Below, piece by piece: positions 1 to 12,095 of a stretch of 64,000 bases of DNA; position 1 is the first letter of the stretch; each line of letters starts with the position of its first letter. The DNA is from Sesamum alatum (lineage: Eukaryota; Streptophyta; Magnoliopsida; Lamiales; Pedaliaceae), in assembly GCA_034509735.1 (NCBI GenBank), contig JACGWO010000003.1, positions 3,844,001 to 3,908,000 of the forward strand, written 5' to 3'. The notes under the pieces are model-generated. The model was not told the origin of the DNA, ran no database searches, and was given only the letters and a program-made list of their open reading frames with translations. The translations under genes and the position numbers were made by a program.

Positions 1-1069
1 GATGTACGCCTACACTTTATTATAATTCTTCAAAACACATGCATGTACTTTTTTATGACTTTTCATCACAAAAATCATATACACCTTTCCTAATGTGATG
101 CGAGTTTTCTGAAAATACAGACAAGCTATTTATACATCAACAATTGCGAGAAAAGACCACGCAATACTTGGACCTAGCCAAACTGGAATAGATGTCCAAG
201 GACATTGTGTGTAGATACAAACACACTATGCATAATCTCATTCGAACAACATAGTTTATTCGAGCAACAACTAAGATTAGGGATAGAATTAGAGTTCGCT
301 ATACACAACGGCTATGTGTATACAACATGACGACATCAAGACATTGCAGAGTGTCTCAGGCCACATCAAGCCTACTGCTTCATAGGAACTGTTATTTTTA
401 GGTGATAAAGGTCACCCTTGGAAGCAATTTTAGCTGAAACCCCAAAATTCGTTTGAACCTTTGGACAACAAGAATCATGCCATTACAAAAGTTGTGGCCG
501 TTTTTGAGAGGATTAGATGTTCCCTGAAATGATTATAAAATACTAAAAAAATATATGCAGGGTACAATACCTACCTATATCTGGATGTTGTATATCCAGT
601 ATGTCTTATAGTTAGCTTTCCTTTTTACATGGACAAAGAAAACTTAAAAGTTTTGACACCATCGTGGAGCCTCAAACGAACGGCCAACATGGAGTACCAA
701 ACATTGATACTATAAGCACAGTTTGCATGGAGCTCAACCAAATACCTGTTGTAAAGGATTTGCGAGCCATCCGAGCCTATCCTCGTGGGAGATACTTAGC
801 ACATGAATCTTAATATGGTTCATATCTTGTAGATTCAGTTCGCATTACCAAGCATCCAAAATACCTTCTATATACCTCATTAAGTTTTGCCAAGAACAAG
901 AAAATAAAAATGTATCACCACGAGTTAAATAAAAATAAAAGTACTAAAACAGAACAAATGAGATGCCCAATTAATTATCAATTTCTTTGGTCCACAAAAT
1001 CCATCAAGATGAAGAAAAATAATTTCCACAACAACACATAATCAGAAAGAATCAAAAGGAAATATTACC
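1..1069. other. AT-rich flank, no gene
   Basis: I see no gene, RNA or recognisable repeat here. Reading frames are short and closed. The sequence resumes at 6794 once copia element W is removed, so 1-1069 and the DNA after 6793 were contiguous before that insertion. Confidence 0.6.
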
Positions 1070-1692
1070 TGTTGGAAAAAATGAAGCTGTGTCGTGGAAT
1101 AACCACTGCCTTGAAAGCGAAATTTTGCTTTTACCTAGGTGCAAATAGGATATACCAATCGCTCCCCAAGGTTCACACAGCAGGACCCTCTAACACGTGC
1201 ACTCGTGGTAGAGAGTTTGGAACAGCTCAATAAAATACACTCAGAAAAATAGAGAGGAGAGAAGAAGTGAAGGACTCGGATTTTCAGTGTGTTCAAATGC
1301 AGTAGAAGAGCAGCTATTTATAGGTGAAAAGCCGAGAGAAGATGAGAAAATTCAGCAGCACAAAACTCTCAACTATGCAGCAAAAAATGGATATGAAGCA
1401 TGATTTTCTTAACTTAAAAGACTTGGTCAATTGAACCATTCAAACAAAAATCTATAGGAAAATTAATGAATTTTCTCCAAAAAGATATATGTCACGCGCG
1501 CGGCCCAGCCCAGTCCGGACCGGGACGGGACGGGGCGGGCGCGCGCGTGTGGCAATTCTACCAAAATCCACCTACTCAAAGTTCTTATCCAAGGACTGAG
1601 TGGAAAGAACAATATATGTTATGCAAATGTGGATTGTGAAACCAATGTGGGACAAAGGAAATGAATAAAGGAAAAGGTAGTCATTCCCAACA
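1070..1692 (-). repeat. 3' LTR of copia W
   Basis: The second copy of the W LTR, with the same ends as the 5' copy. Small indels separate the two, for example around 1110-1135 against 6215-6240. The GC-rich promoter-like stretch lies at about 1490-1553. Confidence 0.93.
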
Positions 1693-1702
1693 TTCCCCCA
1701 CG
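1693..1702 (-). other. Polypurine tract of copia W
   Basis: On the minus strand GTGGGGGAA lies directly upstream of the 3' LTR. This is the expected position of the plus-strand DNA priming site of an LTR retrotransposon. Confidence 0.75.
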
Positions 1703-2167
1703 AATGACTAACTCAGATTTTGAGAAAGGAATATACTTAAACATTAATATCTTTCGATTTGAATTAATGCATAGTGAGGTGAGGCTACAACTCAGCTATA
1801 CGAAAGTGATATACATCTTGAACTTTCGACAGCTGAAGCCAGGACCGTCACAACACGTATTTACTCCCTTAGTCTGAGTTGTTCCGCGATATAGATCCGA
1901 GCGCTTTTATGGCCCTGCGCTTAATACCTTGAGTTTCTGATGAGTGCTCTAGAAAGAACTCCTTTTATTTCATATAAGGCGGCCCCACCTTCACACTCAT
2001 CCAGATAGTTTCATCAAGTCCATATTTCTGTAGACCACTCAACCACTGAGCTATGAAGTTATCTTCCTGACCCATTTTATCAGGATCATCCATCAAGTCC
2101 TTGTTAGGACCACCTAACATATTGGGCTATGGATCGTATTTCTCATATGGTCATTAACCAAAATGTA

Positions 2168-3718
2168 TTACTCTAGGGCTTTAAGCCCTATTGCTCTTGA
2201 AGTCTCAAGTACAACTCTCCTGGTTAGTCCTTTTGTGATAGGATCTGCCAAATTCTTCTCGGACCTTACATAATTCAGGGAGATTACTCCGTTCTTCAGG
2301 AGCTCTTTCACTGCACCATGTCGGGTGCGAATATGTCTTTTTTTTGCCACTGTACGCATAACTTTTGGCAATCTCAATAGCGGCTTGAGAATCGCAGTGC
2401 AGGGAGACTGGTACAGATGACCCCCACAGTGGCACATCTCTTAACAAATTTCTCAGGCACTCAGCTTCTTGTCCTGCTAAATCAAGAGTAATAAACTCAG
2501 ATTCCATGGTAGAGCGTGCAATACAGGTTTGTTTAGAAGATTTCCAAGAGATAGCTCCACCCCCAAGGTAAATACATAACCACTAGTTGAACTTACTTCA
2601 TCGTTATCAGTAACCCAGTTTGCGTCACAAAATCCTTCTAACACCGCAGGAAATTTATTAAAATGCAAACACAGATTCATTGTACCTTTTAGGTATCTTA
2701 ACAGGCAATGAAGGGCAGTCCAGTGTTCTCTATTAGGGTTATGAGTGTAACGACTTAGTCTACACACTGCATAGGCTGTGTCAGGTGTAGTATAATTCAT
2801 AAGAAACATAACACTCCCTATAATTTTGGCATACTCAACTTGTGACACACTGTCACCATTATTCTTTTTTAAACAAATGCTTGGGTCATAGAGAGTTCTA
2901 ACAGGCATTTCATCATAACAGTTAAATTACCTTAGAATTTTTTCTACGTAGTGTGATTGACTCAAGGAAAACCCATTTTCTGTCTTCCAAATTTTAACAC
3001 CAAGAATTACATCAGCTTCCCCCAAATCTTTTATATCAAAATGTGAAGACAAGAGCTTCTTGGTTTCATTAACTACATCTAGATTGGTACCAAAAATCAG
3101 CATGTCATCAACATATAAACATATAATCACACAGTCTGAACCAAATAATTTTGAATAAACACAAGTATCTGATGCATTTACATTATAACCATTGCTTATT
3201 AAAGTGTGATCTACCTTCTCATACCATTGTTTGGGAGCCTATTTCAGACCATAAAGTGACTTTCGAAGTTTGTATACTTTATTTTCTTGACCAGAAACTA
3301 AAAAGCCTTCCGGTTGCTCAACATATATTTCTTCTTCTAAGTCACCGTTTAAAAAGGCAGTTTTTACATCCATTTGATGAATTACTAGTTCATATATAGC
3401 TGACAATGCAATCAAGGTTCTAATGGTAGCAATTTTCATTACAGGTGAATAGGTGTCAAAGTAATCTATGCCTTTCCTTTTTGTGTAACCTACAACCACT
3501 AATCTAGCTTTGTATTTTTCTATAGACCCATCTGGCCTAGTTTTCCTTTTGAAGATCCATTTGCACTTAATGGGCTTACTCCTTTTAGGTGATTCAACTA
3601 GATCCCAAGTGTGATTTGTCATAATGGAGTCTAGTTCGCTTTTAATAGCTTCTTTCCAAAAACTAGAATCTGTAGAAGTTATAGCTTCTATGTAAGTCTT
3701 AGGGTCTTCATCAATCAA
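2168..3718 (-). pseudogene. Copia W reverse transcriptase and RNase H (broken)
   Basis: The C-terminal half of copia pol. The RT N-lobe is clear at 3239-3718 (KCKWIFKRK, MDVKTAFLNGDLEEEIY). The catalytic YVDD in CLYVDDMLIFG is at about 3104-3115. The RT thumb and connection lie at 2477-2908 ([14 protein letters not shown]). RNase H follows, with SEFITLD and [11 protein letters not shown] near 2380-2505. The C-terminal [10 protein letters not shown] box is at about 2225-2250, and the frame closes near 2168. At least four frame breaks or stops separate the parts, so no enzyme could be made. Confidence 0.87.
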
Positions 3719-5342
3719 AAAGGCTTAAACAAAATGTTCATCTATTTTATCATTATTTTCAGCTAGGAGTACAGTTAGGAAATCTGATCCAAAGCTAGTT
3801 CCAGTTTTTTGTCTCTTACTCCTTCTAAGTTCATTCTCAACAGGGGAAGTATTCAAAGGTTCTAAGTTGACACTAGGTGAAGCTATATCATTATTAAGAG
3901 TTTTACTTAGAGGAAAAACATGTTAAAAAAATTCAGCATCTCTAGATTCACATATAGAGAAGTTACTTAAACACATAAATCTATAAGCAGCGCTATTATG
4001 GGTGTACCCAATAAACGCACAGTCAAAGGTCTTAGATCCTATATTCATTTTTCTAAAATCTGGATATGCTACTTTAGCCAAGCACCCCCACACTTTGAGA
4101 TAGCCTAGGTTAGGAGTAAAATCTCTTCACATTTCGTAAGGTGTTTTATCTACTTTTTATGTGGGACTCTATTCAACACATAGCATGCAGATAGTACTGC
4201 TTCCCCCCACATATTATCCGACATACCAGATCTTAAAAAGCATAGCATTCATAATTTCTTTTAGAGTTCTATTTTTTCATTCAGCTATGCCATTTTGTTG
4301 AGGTGTATAAAGGGCACTTGTTTCATGGATTATGCCATGTTCTTCACAAAAATCCTTTAACAGATTGGTATTATATTCTCCACCTCTATCAGATCTAAGT
4401 CTTTTAATTTTCTTATCTAATTGATTCTCAACTTCTGCTTTGTATTTCAAAAACATTTCAGCAGCTTCATCTTTTGTTTTTAACAAATAAATTTTAGTGT
4501 ATCTCAAAAAATCATGTATCTCGAAAAATCATCAATTAAAGAGATATAATATTTTTTACCACCTTTGCTTAAGGTGTTTTTGAAATCTGCTAAATCCGAA
4601 TGAATCAATTCAAGAAGTTCAGTGCTCTAGATGTTACAGGTTTAGTTTCTACGCATACTAAACATTTAGAGCAACTATTGAAATCAGAAACATTGATAAG
4701 ATTCATGCTTTTCAATTTTTTAATGGAAGCAAAGTTTATATGTCCTAGTCGACTATGCCACGTATCAAAAGACTCTATCAAATAAGCAGAACTGGAAGAA
4801 GCTTTATTAAATAAAGTAGGAACATTGTTTAGAACAAAAAGACCATCTGATAGGTAACCTTTCCCTACAAATTCACTATTTCTAGTGATTATTACCTTAT
4901 CAGATTCTAACACAATTTTCAAACCTGATTTGTTCAATAAGCTACCGGAAATGAGATTTCTACGCAAGGAAGGCACATATAACATATCGTTCAAAGCCAA
5001 AGTTTTACCAGATGTAAGTTTTAGAAAAATCTTTCCTTTACCCAAGACTCCACCGGTGGCAGAATTCCCCATGAAGACACACTCGCCGTCTGTTGCATCA
5101 AGTAGTTCATGAAATAGAGCTTTGTTGGAGCAAAAGTGCCTAGACGCGCCGGTGTCTAGTATCCAATCTTCTTTGTTTTCCACTAGGTTCGCCTCTACAA
5201 CTACTGCGGCTATGATCTCGTCCTTCTCGGCTAGGTTGGCTTGTGGAGCAGCATGATTGGTTGGTTTCTGGTTTTGCTTTTGTTGGTCCTTTCTTTGGTA
5301 GCACTGGTAGCTTTGTGTTCGGGCTTCCCACAACAATAGCAC
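3719..5342 (-). pseudogene. Copia W protease and integrase (broken)
   Basis: The pol part encoding aspartic protease and integrase. The protease active-site triad DTG, in the motif WILDTGASRHF, lies near 5150. The GAG-pre-integrase zinc-finger motif (WHSRLGH, then paired cysteines in CSKCLVC) lies at about 4630-4755. The integrase core shows the second Asp in RSDRGGEY (about 4390) and the Glu region PQQNGIAE (4277-4300). Frame changes and stops separate these pieces near 4605, 4508 and 4277. The stretch 3719-4276 holds the integrase C-terminal and linker region, with several stops. Confidence 0.85.
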
Positions 5343-6145
5343 AGTTGTTTCCCTTTCTGGACTTTGCCATCAATTCCTTTGGACACCTTGTGCTGATTGC
5401 CTTTCTGGAACTTCTTTCCTTTGTTCTGATAGAACCTGTCTCTAGAGGCAGGAGATTCAACCAAGATAGCTTTAACTGAAAGGGAAGAGTTAGAAGTTTC
5501 CTTGTCTTTCAACCGGTTGGCCTCTTCTGTTCTCATGTGACTAATCAGCTCCTGCAGGGTTAGGTCCTTTTTCTTGTGCTTCAAGTGCTTACGGTATTCA
5601 CTCCAAGTAGGAGGAAATTTTTCAAGAAGCACGTTTGCTTATAGGATCTCGCACATCACCATGCCTTCGCTCAGTACGTCCGCCACCAGGTTCTCATAGT
5701 GATGGACTTGGTCTACTATGGACTTTCCATCCACCATTTGGAACTGCAGCCACTTACCAACGACGTATTTTTTCCTGCCGGCATCGTCGCCTCCATATCG
5801 TGTCTCCAGGGTGCTCCAAATGTGTTTTGCACTTTTTTGGTTAACGAATAAATCAAATAATGAGTTATTCATATGGTTCAGAAGATGGCCTCTCACCGTT
5901 TTGTTGTCTCTATCGTATTTGAGCTTGGCATCATCTTCAGATTTTTTGGCTCTTTCGGTGGCGAGAGGAATTATGGCAACTGTGGAGGTTTCTACTAGTA
6001 CGGGCGGATCTGTGACTAGCACGTAGTCCACTTCCAATTGTTCGAAGAAGATGAGCAGCTTCTGAGACCAACGTCTATAATTACTCCCATCGAGTGGCTC
6101 TAGTTTTGATAGATCTGCTAGTGTTTTAGACACAGGAACAACCAT
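5231..6145 (-). pseudogene. Copia W gag (broken)
   Basis: Copia capsid/nucleocapsid protein that would package element RNA. The likely start is the Met at 6145, opening MVVPVSKTLADLSK. It is followed by a conserved gag motif (GSNYRRW), about 170 residues of UBN2-type gag, and a basic tail. An in-frame TAA near 5640 interrupts the frame; reading continues in the same frame after it. The CCHC zinc knuckle (CYCCGKPEH at about 5330) loses its frame in the middle, so the last cysteine appears only in the neighbouring frame used by pol. Two lesions make it non-functional. Confidence 0.85.
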
Positions 6146-6177
6146 TTGACTAGGAATTGTAGATTTCGCTTTCAAAT

Positions 6178-6788
6178 TGTTGGAAGAAATGAAGCTGTGT
6201 CGTGGAATAACCACTGTTCTAAGCGAAATTTCAGTTCTACCGAGGTGCAAATAGGATATACTGATCGCTCCCCAAGGTTCACACAGCAGGACCCTCTAAC
6301 ACGTGTACTCGTGGTAGAGAGTTTGGAACACCTCCATTAAATACACTCAAAAAAACAGAGAGGAGAAGAAGTGAAGGACTCGGATTTTCAGTGTGTTCAA
6401 ATGCAGTAGAAGAGCAACTATTTATAGGTGACAAACTGAGAGAGGATGAGAAAATTCAGCAGCACAAAACTCTCAACTATGCAGCAAAAAACGGATATGA
6501 AGCATGATTTTCTCAACTTAAAAGACTTGGTCAATTGAACCATTCAAACAAAAATCTGTAGGAAAATTAATGAATTTTCTCCAAAAAGATATATGTCACG
6601 CGCGGCCCGGCCCGGACCGGGATGGGACGGGGCGGGGGCGCGCGTGTGGCAATTTACCAAAATCCACCTACTCACAGTTCTTATCCAAAGACTCAATGGA
6701 AAGGCCAATATATGTTATGCAAATGTGGGTCGTGAAACCAATGTGGGACAAAGGAAATGAATAAAGGAAAAGGTAGTCATTCCCAACA
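6178..6788 (-). repeat. 5' LTR of copia W
   Basis: On the minus strand this starts TGTTGGGAATGACTACC and ends at 6178. It matches 1070-1692 along its length. It contains a CG-rich stretch near 6597-6645 with GC-box-like repeats. A long open frame runs out of this LTR into gag, which starts at 6145. Confidence 0.93.
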
Positions 6789-6793
6789 TTACC

Positions 6794-9700
6794 CATTCTA
6801 GTTTTGGCGAACCCCATTGTAGCACACCGTACGTCACTACACTTTACAATAGCTAATTATTCATGCACCCTCCTTAACTAAAACTTATTCTATAAGAAAT
6901 TTGTATTAAATACAATAAATCTCCAAATACAAATTCAATCAAAATCTAATATTTCTAAATTTATGTAGCTAGAACTCCCAATTCAAGATAACACTGGTGA
7001 CCTACCTATTAATACCGGTGATCGCCTAGTCACTGTGGCCTATCTCCTGAAAAATGTGAGGCAAGGATGAATTGCTAACTCAGTAAGTTTAGTTAATCAG
7101 CCTATATACACCCACAAATATATGCCGTAACACAAACAAACAATTATTCGATATACAATCACCACAAAATTACAAAGTAATCAATACCACAATCACGCAT
7201 TAATCTACAGTACAATCTCAGAAGTTACAGTTTATACTTGGGACCCTGCTTACTCTAATTGGAGTACATCAGTCAATGGTTCTGCCGGCCATCATCATCT
7301 CAATCAATGTCATATCATATGCAACAAAGGATACACGTCAAATGCGATATCATCACACTATCTGAGTGTGTAGCAATATCAGCACAAGACATCACAACGA
7401 ACATGGCATCCCCATACCACCCTAGTGTTTAGCTATCAGCACAGGATATTCTCCGTTACCCAAAATACCCCGGCACCCTACGTGCCATGGTACCTAGCTT
7501 ATGTTCATTTTTTTCTCATCTCACATCATCATTAGTCACATCATCATAAACCATTGACTATGTTACTCAACTAGGTAAGTCATCTATATATCTCAATTTA
7601 ACCATGTACTCATAACTGACTACTTCATTTAACTTCATGCAACAATAGAATATATATATAAGACAATCATCTGTCAATCTTTATAATACATAAATAGTTG
7701 CAAATAAACATATAACGACAACTTCACAAAATAACCACGTAATCTAAATAAGCATTTACAAATACTAGTTAGGTTTACAACAAACAAGTATACCCATGTA
7801 TACTTATATATATATATAGATCCAATTAACTATACTTACCTCAATCTCAAAACGATTATACTAGTAGAAGGAGCTGATCAATCTTCTTTTTTATCCCCGT
7901 GTCTTATAATAGATTATAATATGTATAATCCACATATATTGAAAATATCGTAAATTTCGTTTGGAATTACTAAATAACATTCGTATTTTTATGTCAATCT
8001 TTTAATATTTTATTTATATTGAAATTTAAAACCTCCGGTCGTTCCTCGTCTAAAACAATTAGACATTATAAGCTTTCCCGATATATATATATATATATAT
8101 AATTTATCAATTAACTCCTAAGAGTTTATTTCATCAAACCCCTCATTTTTTTATAACTATTGTTCTCTGTAACATCCCTAAATAAAATTATTACAAAAAT
8201 CTCATATTCCTTTCTAATAAATACAATATTTCTCAAATATAATTTCCTAATACCCCGCCTTACAGTCCGGTATAGCATACTTCGCTACGCTCTTTCACTT
8301 CGTTCTTCGCTTCGCTTTCCCCCACCCTCCTGAACCCTAATTATTGCTGCTCAGGCAGCAGATAATTGGGGGTGGAAGCGTTCCCGTCTGGATTATCTTC
8401 TCTTTCTTTCAGGTTTGTTGTGGTCTATCTTGTTTGAATGATCTCTCCTTGGATTAAGACTTTGCCGGAAAGGCTATAGTTAATTTCACTGTGAAGACCA
8501 TCAAACTCTTCGTTCTCAAATATAATTTTCTACTATTCCTATTAATTTCTGTCAATTTTTCACTATTATAATAATTATTTAAATAATAATATATACAATT
8601 ATGTATTTGATTAATAAACCCGATTAATTTAAGTAAATCCATTTTAATAACGGCTAAATCTGATTAGATTAAATAAATTCTAATTTATTGGCACTAATGT
8701 CACCGGTCCAATTAAATATTTACCCGATCACTAATTTGTATAACTACTCGAATTCATTAAATTTTTCGATTAAATAGTAAATCGGATAATACAAATCATA
8801 TTTAATAAATACACTAATTAAATAATATAATTATATATATTAATTGATAATTTAGAATAAAATTTTGTTTACCTGTTTTCGAGTTGAGAAACAATTCCAA
8901 GCCAACACCTTTTGTATATGTGAATGTGTGTTAATTGTTTTAAGAATAGCTAACATCTATCACTTAGCAAAGTCAATCACACGCAATCATCGAGAAAATC
9001 ACAATTTGTGGTTGAAATTGTGGGCAGCCACGTATTGCTGTTACTAACATATATCTTCACTTTTTTTTTTTTTTACTAATTTTATTAAAATTATAATTTA
9101 ATCCCCAACTTTTATATATATGTAATTTGACTATAAATATTTTATAAAGTTTCAATTTAATTCCTTGAATTTTAATATATTTAAAATTTCAATTAAATTT
9201 ATATTTTTTTAATAATTATCAATTAGTCCCTCAATTGTGTATAAAATTTAAGTACGTCATACCCATGCACTCTGTGCTCTACATCCACATATCCAACGGA
9301 ACCCATTCCAATAGGTAAACTCTTTGCTGACCACCCTAAATCATTTTAGCAATGGAACGGTCGTCTTATGCCATTTTTTCTTTTCACCGTCTCTCCAAGA
9401 TCACCTATTGTCTATCCGGAGGGCAAGCAGGTACCATATTCTATTATTTTTTTCGTAGTTATGGAGAATTGAGATCCTGTAATTTATAGAAATCGTTGAA
9501 CTACAAATAAGGCATTCTTTTCAATAACTTTGATGGCCTTTCCCGGTGTATGGTTTCATTGCTTCTTATTGGTGCACGTACAACCATAATTAATTAGACT
9601 AAATAAATAAATAAACTATATTAAAATGAATGTTTTATACTATACATAATATGAATTATTATTATAATCATTAATTAATTAACAAATGAATCCCTTCCTT

Positions 9701-9799
9701 CTTCTGGCAGCCACATGCACTGTTCACGCAATATTTATTTTTTTATTAATTAAAATTAAATAAATATAACAAAATATTTAAATTGTAATACAAATTTCA
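6794..9799. other. AT-rich noncoding DNA, no gene recognised
   Basis: Long AT-rich stretch with no supportable coding frame. The part at about 6960-7900, with many repeated CATCA/CATATC words and the phrase ACCCCGGCACCCTACGTGCC, has the feel of a degraded LTR, but I could not find a second copy in the window. An (AT)n run lies near 8083-8102 and a poly-T run near 9061-9074. Confidence 0.5.
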
Positions 9800-10556
9800 C
9801 AATCTATATATATACATAGTATATTATATGTATCTATATACGGTACAATGCACTATTCCGTTCGAATTTGCGAAACAAATTTTTTCATCATTTATTTTAT
9901 GCTTACCATGTTCAGGGGTCATTTAGTTTCAGATAATTCAATGACCGCCATTCCAAATTTTTTATGATTGCATACTTCCTCTGTTGCTGTTCACCAGTGT
10001 CACCATTAAAAAATGATATAAATGCAGAGACCGAACAATGTGTGCTGCTTTTTTTTTATTATTTATTTATCTAATTGCATATGTATTCCTATTAAAATAA
10101 CGACATACCTTATTATTATCCATCTATTCATCCATACACCACTCCATATCGATACTCTATCGATGTTCTGCACTTTATTTATTTAATGACAACACTCTTT
10201 TAGTGTCTCAGGTTTTTTGTCCTATCATTGGGTGCGTATTCTTTTTTTCTTTTAAAATTTTTGTTTTTAATAGAATTTCACCACTTATTTTGTTCTTGTA
10301 TTTTTAGCTCAACCTTCCCACATTCTCAATAACGATGTGCTTTTAGTTTACTTATTAATTAGCTAAAACATTTCATTTGTAATATATATCTCATAGCATA
10401 TAATACATATAGTAAGTATATATACACGGTATAGTACACTACATTCTCCACTCGATTTTGAGAACCAGATTTTTCACCATTGATTTTATGCACACTATGT
10501 CCTGGAATTACATAATTCAAAGGAGCTGGTTCTTAATTTTTATGATCTCCTACTTC
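9800..10556 (+). repeat. Degenerate direct repeat pair (9800-9990, 10380-10556)
   Basis: Two segments of about 180 bp share the same order of words: an ATATATA-rich lead, ACGGTAYARTRCACTA, TCGA, TTTTTCAYCATT, TTTTATGC, ATG, then TTTTTATGATYKC. Several indels separate them. They are direct copies about 580 bp apart, so this is probably an old tandem duplication of a roughly 580-bp unit, or two solo copies of one small element. Confidence 0.6.
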
Positions 10557-10559
10557 ACG

Positions 10560-10817
10560 GGAAATTGCAATTTATGTCCAATAATTTACTCATTTGCGAT
10601 TTTAGTCCCACTTTGTTTTATAATTGAGCAAATTTAGTCCTACAAGTCGAAAAAAGTTGCAATTTACGTTCCATCAACACTTTCTGTTAAATTGTTAACG
10701 GAAAGTGCACATGCCAAGCACATGCTTCGTTAACTTTGTTTCTTAACTTAGCGGTCCATCTGTTAACAATTTAACGAAAAGTGTTGATGGGACATAAATT
10801 GCAACTTTTTTGTACTT
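10560..10817. repeat. Foldback (MITE-like) element
   Basis: The left part (TTGCAATTTACGTTCCATCAAC near 10665, with the CACTTTCTGTTAAATTG continuation) is the reverse complement of the right part (CAATTTAACGAAAAGTG followed by a matching run near 10760-10805). The pair forms a long hairpin around a loop at about 10710. It has no coding capacity. The outer limits are approximate. Confidence 0.65.
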
Positions 10818-11751
10818 GTGGGACTAACGAAGGGGGAGTGGCAGCGTGTGGCACACCGCCACTGTGGAGGGCGTGATCTTTTGATATATTTTGAAAATAT
10901 TGTGGGGTTTTTTTTTTTATTTGTTTTTCTTAGGGAAGTTTTCTAAATATTTTCACATCACAACGGGTTAATTATATTTTATCCTACCTAGCATATTATC
11001 TTCTAAGCAGAATCGACTTTGTTTGATATCATTATCATGTTAAAAGTTTTATTTCAGACTATTTAACTGAAGATTGCATCATGAACCTTAATTGTGTACG
11101 TATGATCTTTCCAATAAATATATCAGGAATTAATTTTCCGCCATTATGACTATTGTTTAATACAAAGGCAAAATTAATAAGGTACAGATATTTTCAAAAT
11201 ATTGTTTTATCATGCATAAAATTACGTTTCTTCATGCTTAAGGTCCGATGATTAGAATTTAGAGTGCTTTCAAGCATGCGGAAATATTTACAAGTGGGAT
11301 GATATCAATGAGAGTGAACGGAAAATAACAAGATATTAAATAATTAATATTACTTTAAATAAAATTAATAGTATATATTCGTTCATTTATATTCTTTGAA
11401 TTTCTTTTTTATTCTTTTTTTAAGTGGAGATCTATCAAAAAGTTTAAATAGGAATTGTGCACCTTCATAGTTGTAGCTCTCAGAGTTAGAGCTGAGTATT
11501 TGGCTGACTTGGTAGAGAGAAACGAGAGCTTTGTGGTTGCTTGTGAGTTGTTATTCATCTCACTCCATCCGATCAAGTTCAAATAATATTTTGTTGTAGG
11601 AATAATTTTCTGATTCAAGAAAACAAAATTGTAAACACATTTCACTACTCTAGAAAAAAACATATTACATCACCTATATAACCATTACATTTTATTTTTT
11701 ATTTAATACCTTATACACATCACATCAACTATCATCATTATATTTTTGCCT
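10818..11751 (+). repeat. Unclassified GC-ended repeat, copy A
   Basis: It starts with a GC-rich end (AACGAAGGG, then GTGGCACACCGCCA and GGAGGGCGT) and continues into AT-rich DNA that matches the reverse complement of copies B, C and D. Shared landmarks are TATTTTGAAAATATTG, GATATCATTATCATG and CTTTCAAGCATGC. The far part, about 11650-11750, is an almost exact mirror of about 15640-15760. No transposase or class-defining terminus is visible. Confidence 0.7.
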
Positions 11752-12056
11752 CACTAGAAGAAAATTCACTATTGGCTACAAGTTTATTGGCTAAGGACTA
11801 AAACCATGGTAAATATTTATAATTAATCATGGTTAAACAAAAACCGTTACAAAAACTTAGATTATCTACTACGAAAACTCGTTTTGCCTAGTTATGAGCC
11901 ATAACAAAATATTTTTGCGATGGATTTTTAGCCATGGCAAATGTTTTAGCCACATTTGCAAATACCACGGTCAATAACCATTGTATGACCGTGGTGAATA
12001 ACTATTCAACCATGACAAATATTAGCCATACTTAAATGATACATTTTTTTCTAGTT
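11752..12056 (+). mobile_element. CACTA-like MITE (about 305 bp)
   Basis: The left end CACTAGAAGAAAATTC is a good match to plant CACTA (En/Spm) termini. The right end TTTTTTTCTAGT is its near-perfect reverse complement with a changed last base. The interior carries scattered AGCCATGG / CCATGGT / CCACGGT words on both strands, like CACTA subterminal repeats. It has no coding capacity. The flanking 3-bp duplication is unclear (CCT on the left, ACC on the right). It replaces the ALMT upstream exon that the opposite palindrome arm retains. Confidence 0.65.
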
Positions 12057-12095
12057 ACCTATGATATCGTAATATTAATTGATAAATATTTTCAG

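Larger units (their letters stand above)
1070..6788 (-). mobile_element. Copia element W, complete but inactive
   Basis: A full-length Ty1/copia LTR retrotransposon on the minus strand. Both LTRs begin TGTTGG and end CCAACA, and the element is flanked by a perfect 5-bp target-site duplication TTACC (1065-1069 and 6789-6793). Inside, read on the minus strand, come gag, protease, integrase, reverse transcriptase and RNase H, which is the copia order. All reading frames are broken by stops and frameshifts. The two LTRs differ by small indels and substitutions (623 against 611 bp), so this is an older insertion than element Y. I cannot see the usual tRNA-Met primer site next to the 5' LTR. Confidence 0.95.

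Noticed and set aside
8255..8410. Possible exon or promoter (CTTCGCTTCGCTTTCCCCC, GCTGCTCAGGCAGCAG)
   Set aside because: No open frame or second copy; composition change alone is not enough.
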